DNA of 64,000 nt from Synergistota bacterium. Its GTDB lineage: Bacteria > Synergistota > GBS-1. Shown piece after piece: positions 63,772-64,000 of this stretch. Position 1 is the first letter of the stretch. Each line of letters opens with the position of its first letter. The notes under the pieces were generated by a model. The model was given only the letters and a program-made list of their open reading frames with translations. It searched no databases and had not been told where the DNA came from. A program made the position numbers and the translations under genes. The stretch is from the NCBI GenBank assembly GCA_025060595.1, contig JANXBX010000002.1, positions 16,300 to 80,299 on the forward strand. Reading direction: 5' to 3'.

Positions 63772-64000
63772 CTATAAGCCTCTAAAATCCAACCCCACTA
63801 TACATAAAGCTTCCCTTATAGCCTCCATAGTTTTCTCATCTATCGGTATTCCTTCTTTCAATCTTTTTTGCATTAATTTGTAGCTTCTCTCACCAGGAAG
63901 AAGGATCTCTTCCACATCTTTTGCTTTTTTAGAACCCTTAATAACCCTTATGTAATCATCAACCCTTCTTTTAAATTCCTCAATAGGCATAAAGCTATCT
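63772..64000 (-). CDS. Ldh_2 family (malate/L-lactate) dehydrogenase, C-terminal end
   Basis: The frame stays open to the window edge. The visible 76 residues (EEFKRRVDDYIRVIKGSKK, EILLPGERSYKLMQKRLKEG IPIDEKT in two parts) match the C-terminus of the Ldh_2/YlbC family of NAD(P)-dependent 2-hydroxy-acid dehydrogenases. An internal ATG at 63990 is not the real start. First visible gene of the TRAP operon; it would oxidise a 2-hydroxy acid or reduce a 2-keto acid. Confidence 0.75.
   Translation of the reverse strand, partial: DSFMPIEEFKRRVDDYIRVIKGSKKAKDVEEILLPGERSYKLMQKRLKEGIPIDEKTMEAIREALCIVGLDFRGL

Noticed and set aside
1-64000. CRISPR arrays, tRNA or rRNA genes, insertion sequences, prophage
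   Set aside because: I saw no regularly spaced repeats, cloverleaf-like genes, transposase or integrase motifs, or terminal inverted repeats in the window.

Overview
The window reads as a low-G+C, probably thermophilic, anaerobic didermic bacterium, most likely Synergistota. The grounds are two exported giants ending in a GGGC-S/A plus membrane-helix plus basic tail of the Synergist-CTERM type, S-layer-homology (SLH) porins alongside lipopolysaccharide genes, a type II secretion operon, a tungsten-type aldehyde:ferredoxin oxidoreductase, rubrerythrin-class oxygen defence, a TRAP transporter with a LarA/IlvD catabolic set, and heavy AGG/AGA/ATA codon use. The assignment is inference from gene content; no 16S gene is present.

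Layout. 1-7300 (minus strand): the start of an exported protein cut by the left edge, then two large secreted beta-repeat proteins with C-terminal sorting tails. 7305-16691 (plus): a type II secretion operon in the order K-L-M-N-C-D-E-F-G-H. 16735-20100 (minus): two paralogous SLH porins with a very long mRNA leader. 20153-23995 (plus): a membrane-glycolipid operon (PAP2 phosphatase, ArnT-like and GtrB-like glycosyltransferases, a flippase-like protein). 23830-31443 (minus): an LPS inner-core operon (kpsF, waaA, kdnB- and kdnA-like genes, heptosyltransferases, lipid A acyltransferase), followed on the same strand by pdxST. 33124-38503 (plus): an exported protein, an aldehyde:ferredoxin oxidoreductase, a class II aldolase, a protease-less Lon-like ATPase and an unlisted 54-residue protein. 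38500-46540 (minus): DJ-1 and hydrolase genes, a nickel/cobalt ECF transporter, a FecCD-type metal-chelate importer, and two ferritin-like proteins. 46708-50828 (plus): a multidomain EAL protein and a WD40 protein. 50842-56264 (minus): a DUF4198 protein, a permease with a DUF362 protein, a cyclophilin-like protein and a chemoreceptor. 56488-57774 (plus): a TPR protein. 57761-64000 (minus): a hydroxy-acid uptake and catabolism operon (Ldh_2, DctPQM, LarA, IlvD).

The regions connect through the cell envelope and metals. The secretion operon lies back-to-back with a CTERM surface protein, which suggests (without proving) that it exports such proteins. The LPS genes imply an outer membrane, possibly with 8-amino-Kdo. 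Nickel importers in the window could feed the nickel-pincer racemase LarA.

The signals least explained by known families are in non-coding DNA. Two unrelated surface-protein genes share a homologous leader of about 330 nt with the same TTGTCA-17-TATAAT promoter. Five exported-protein genes carry a perfect Shine-Dalgarno far upstream with no start codon. Two operons look leaderless. Three metal-uptake promoters share a GTGTTATYATA box.
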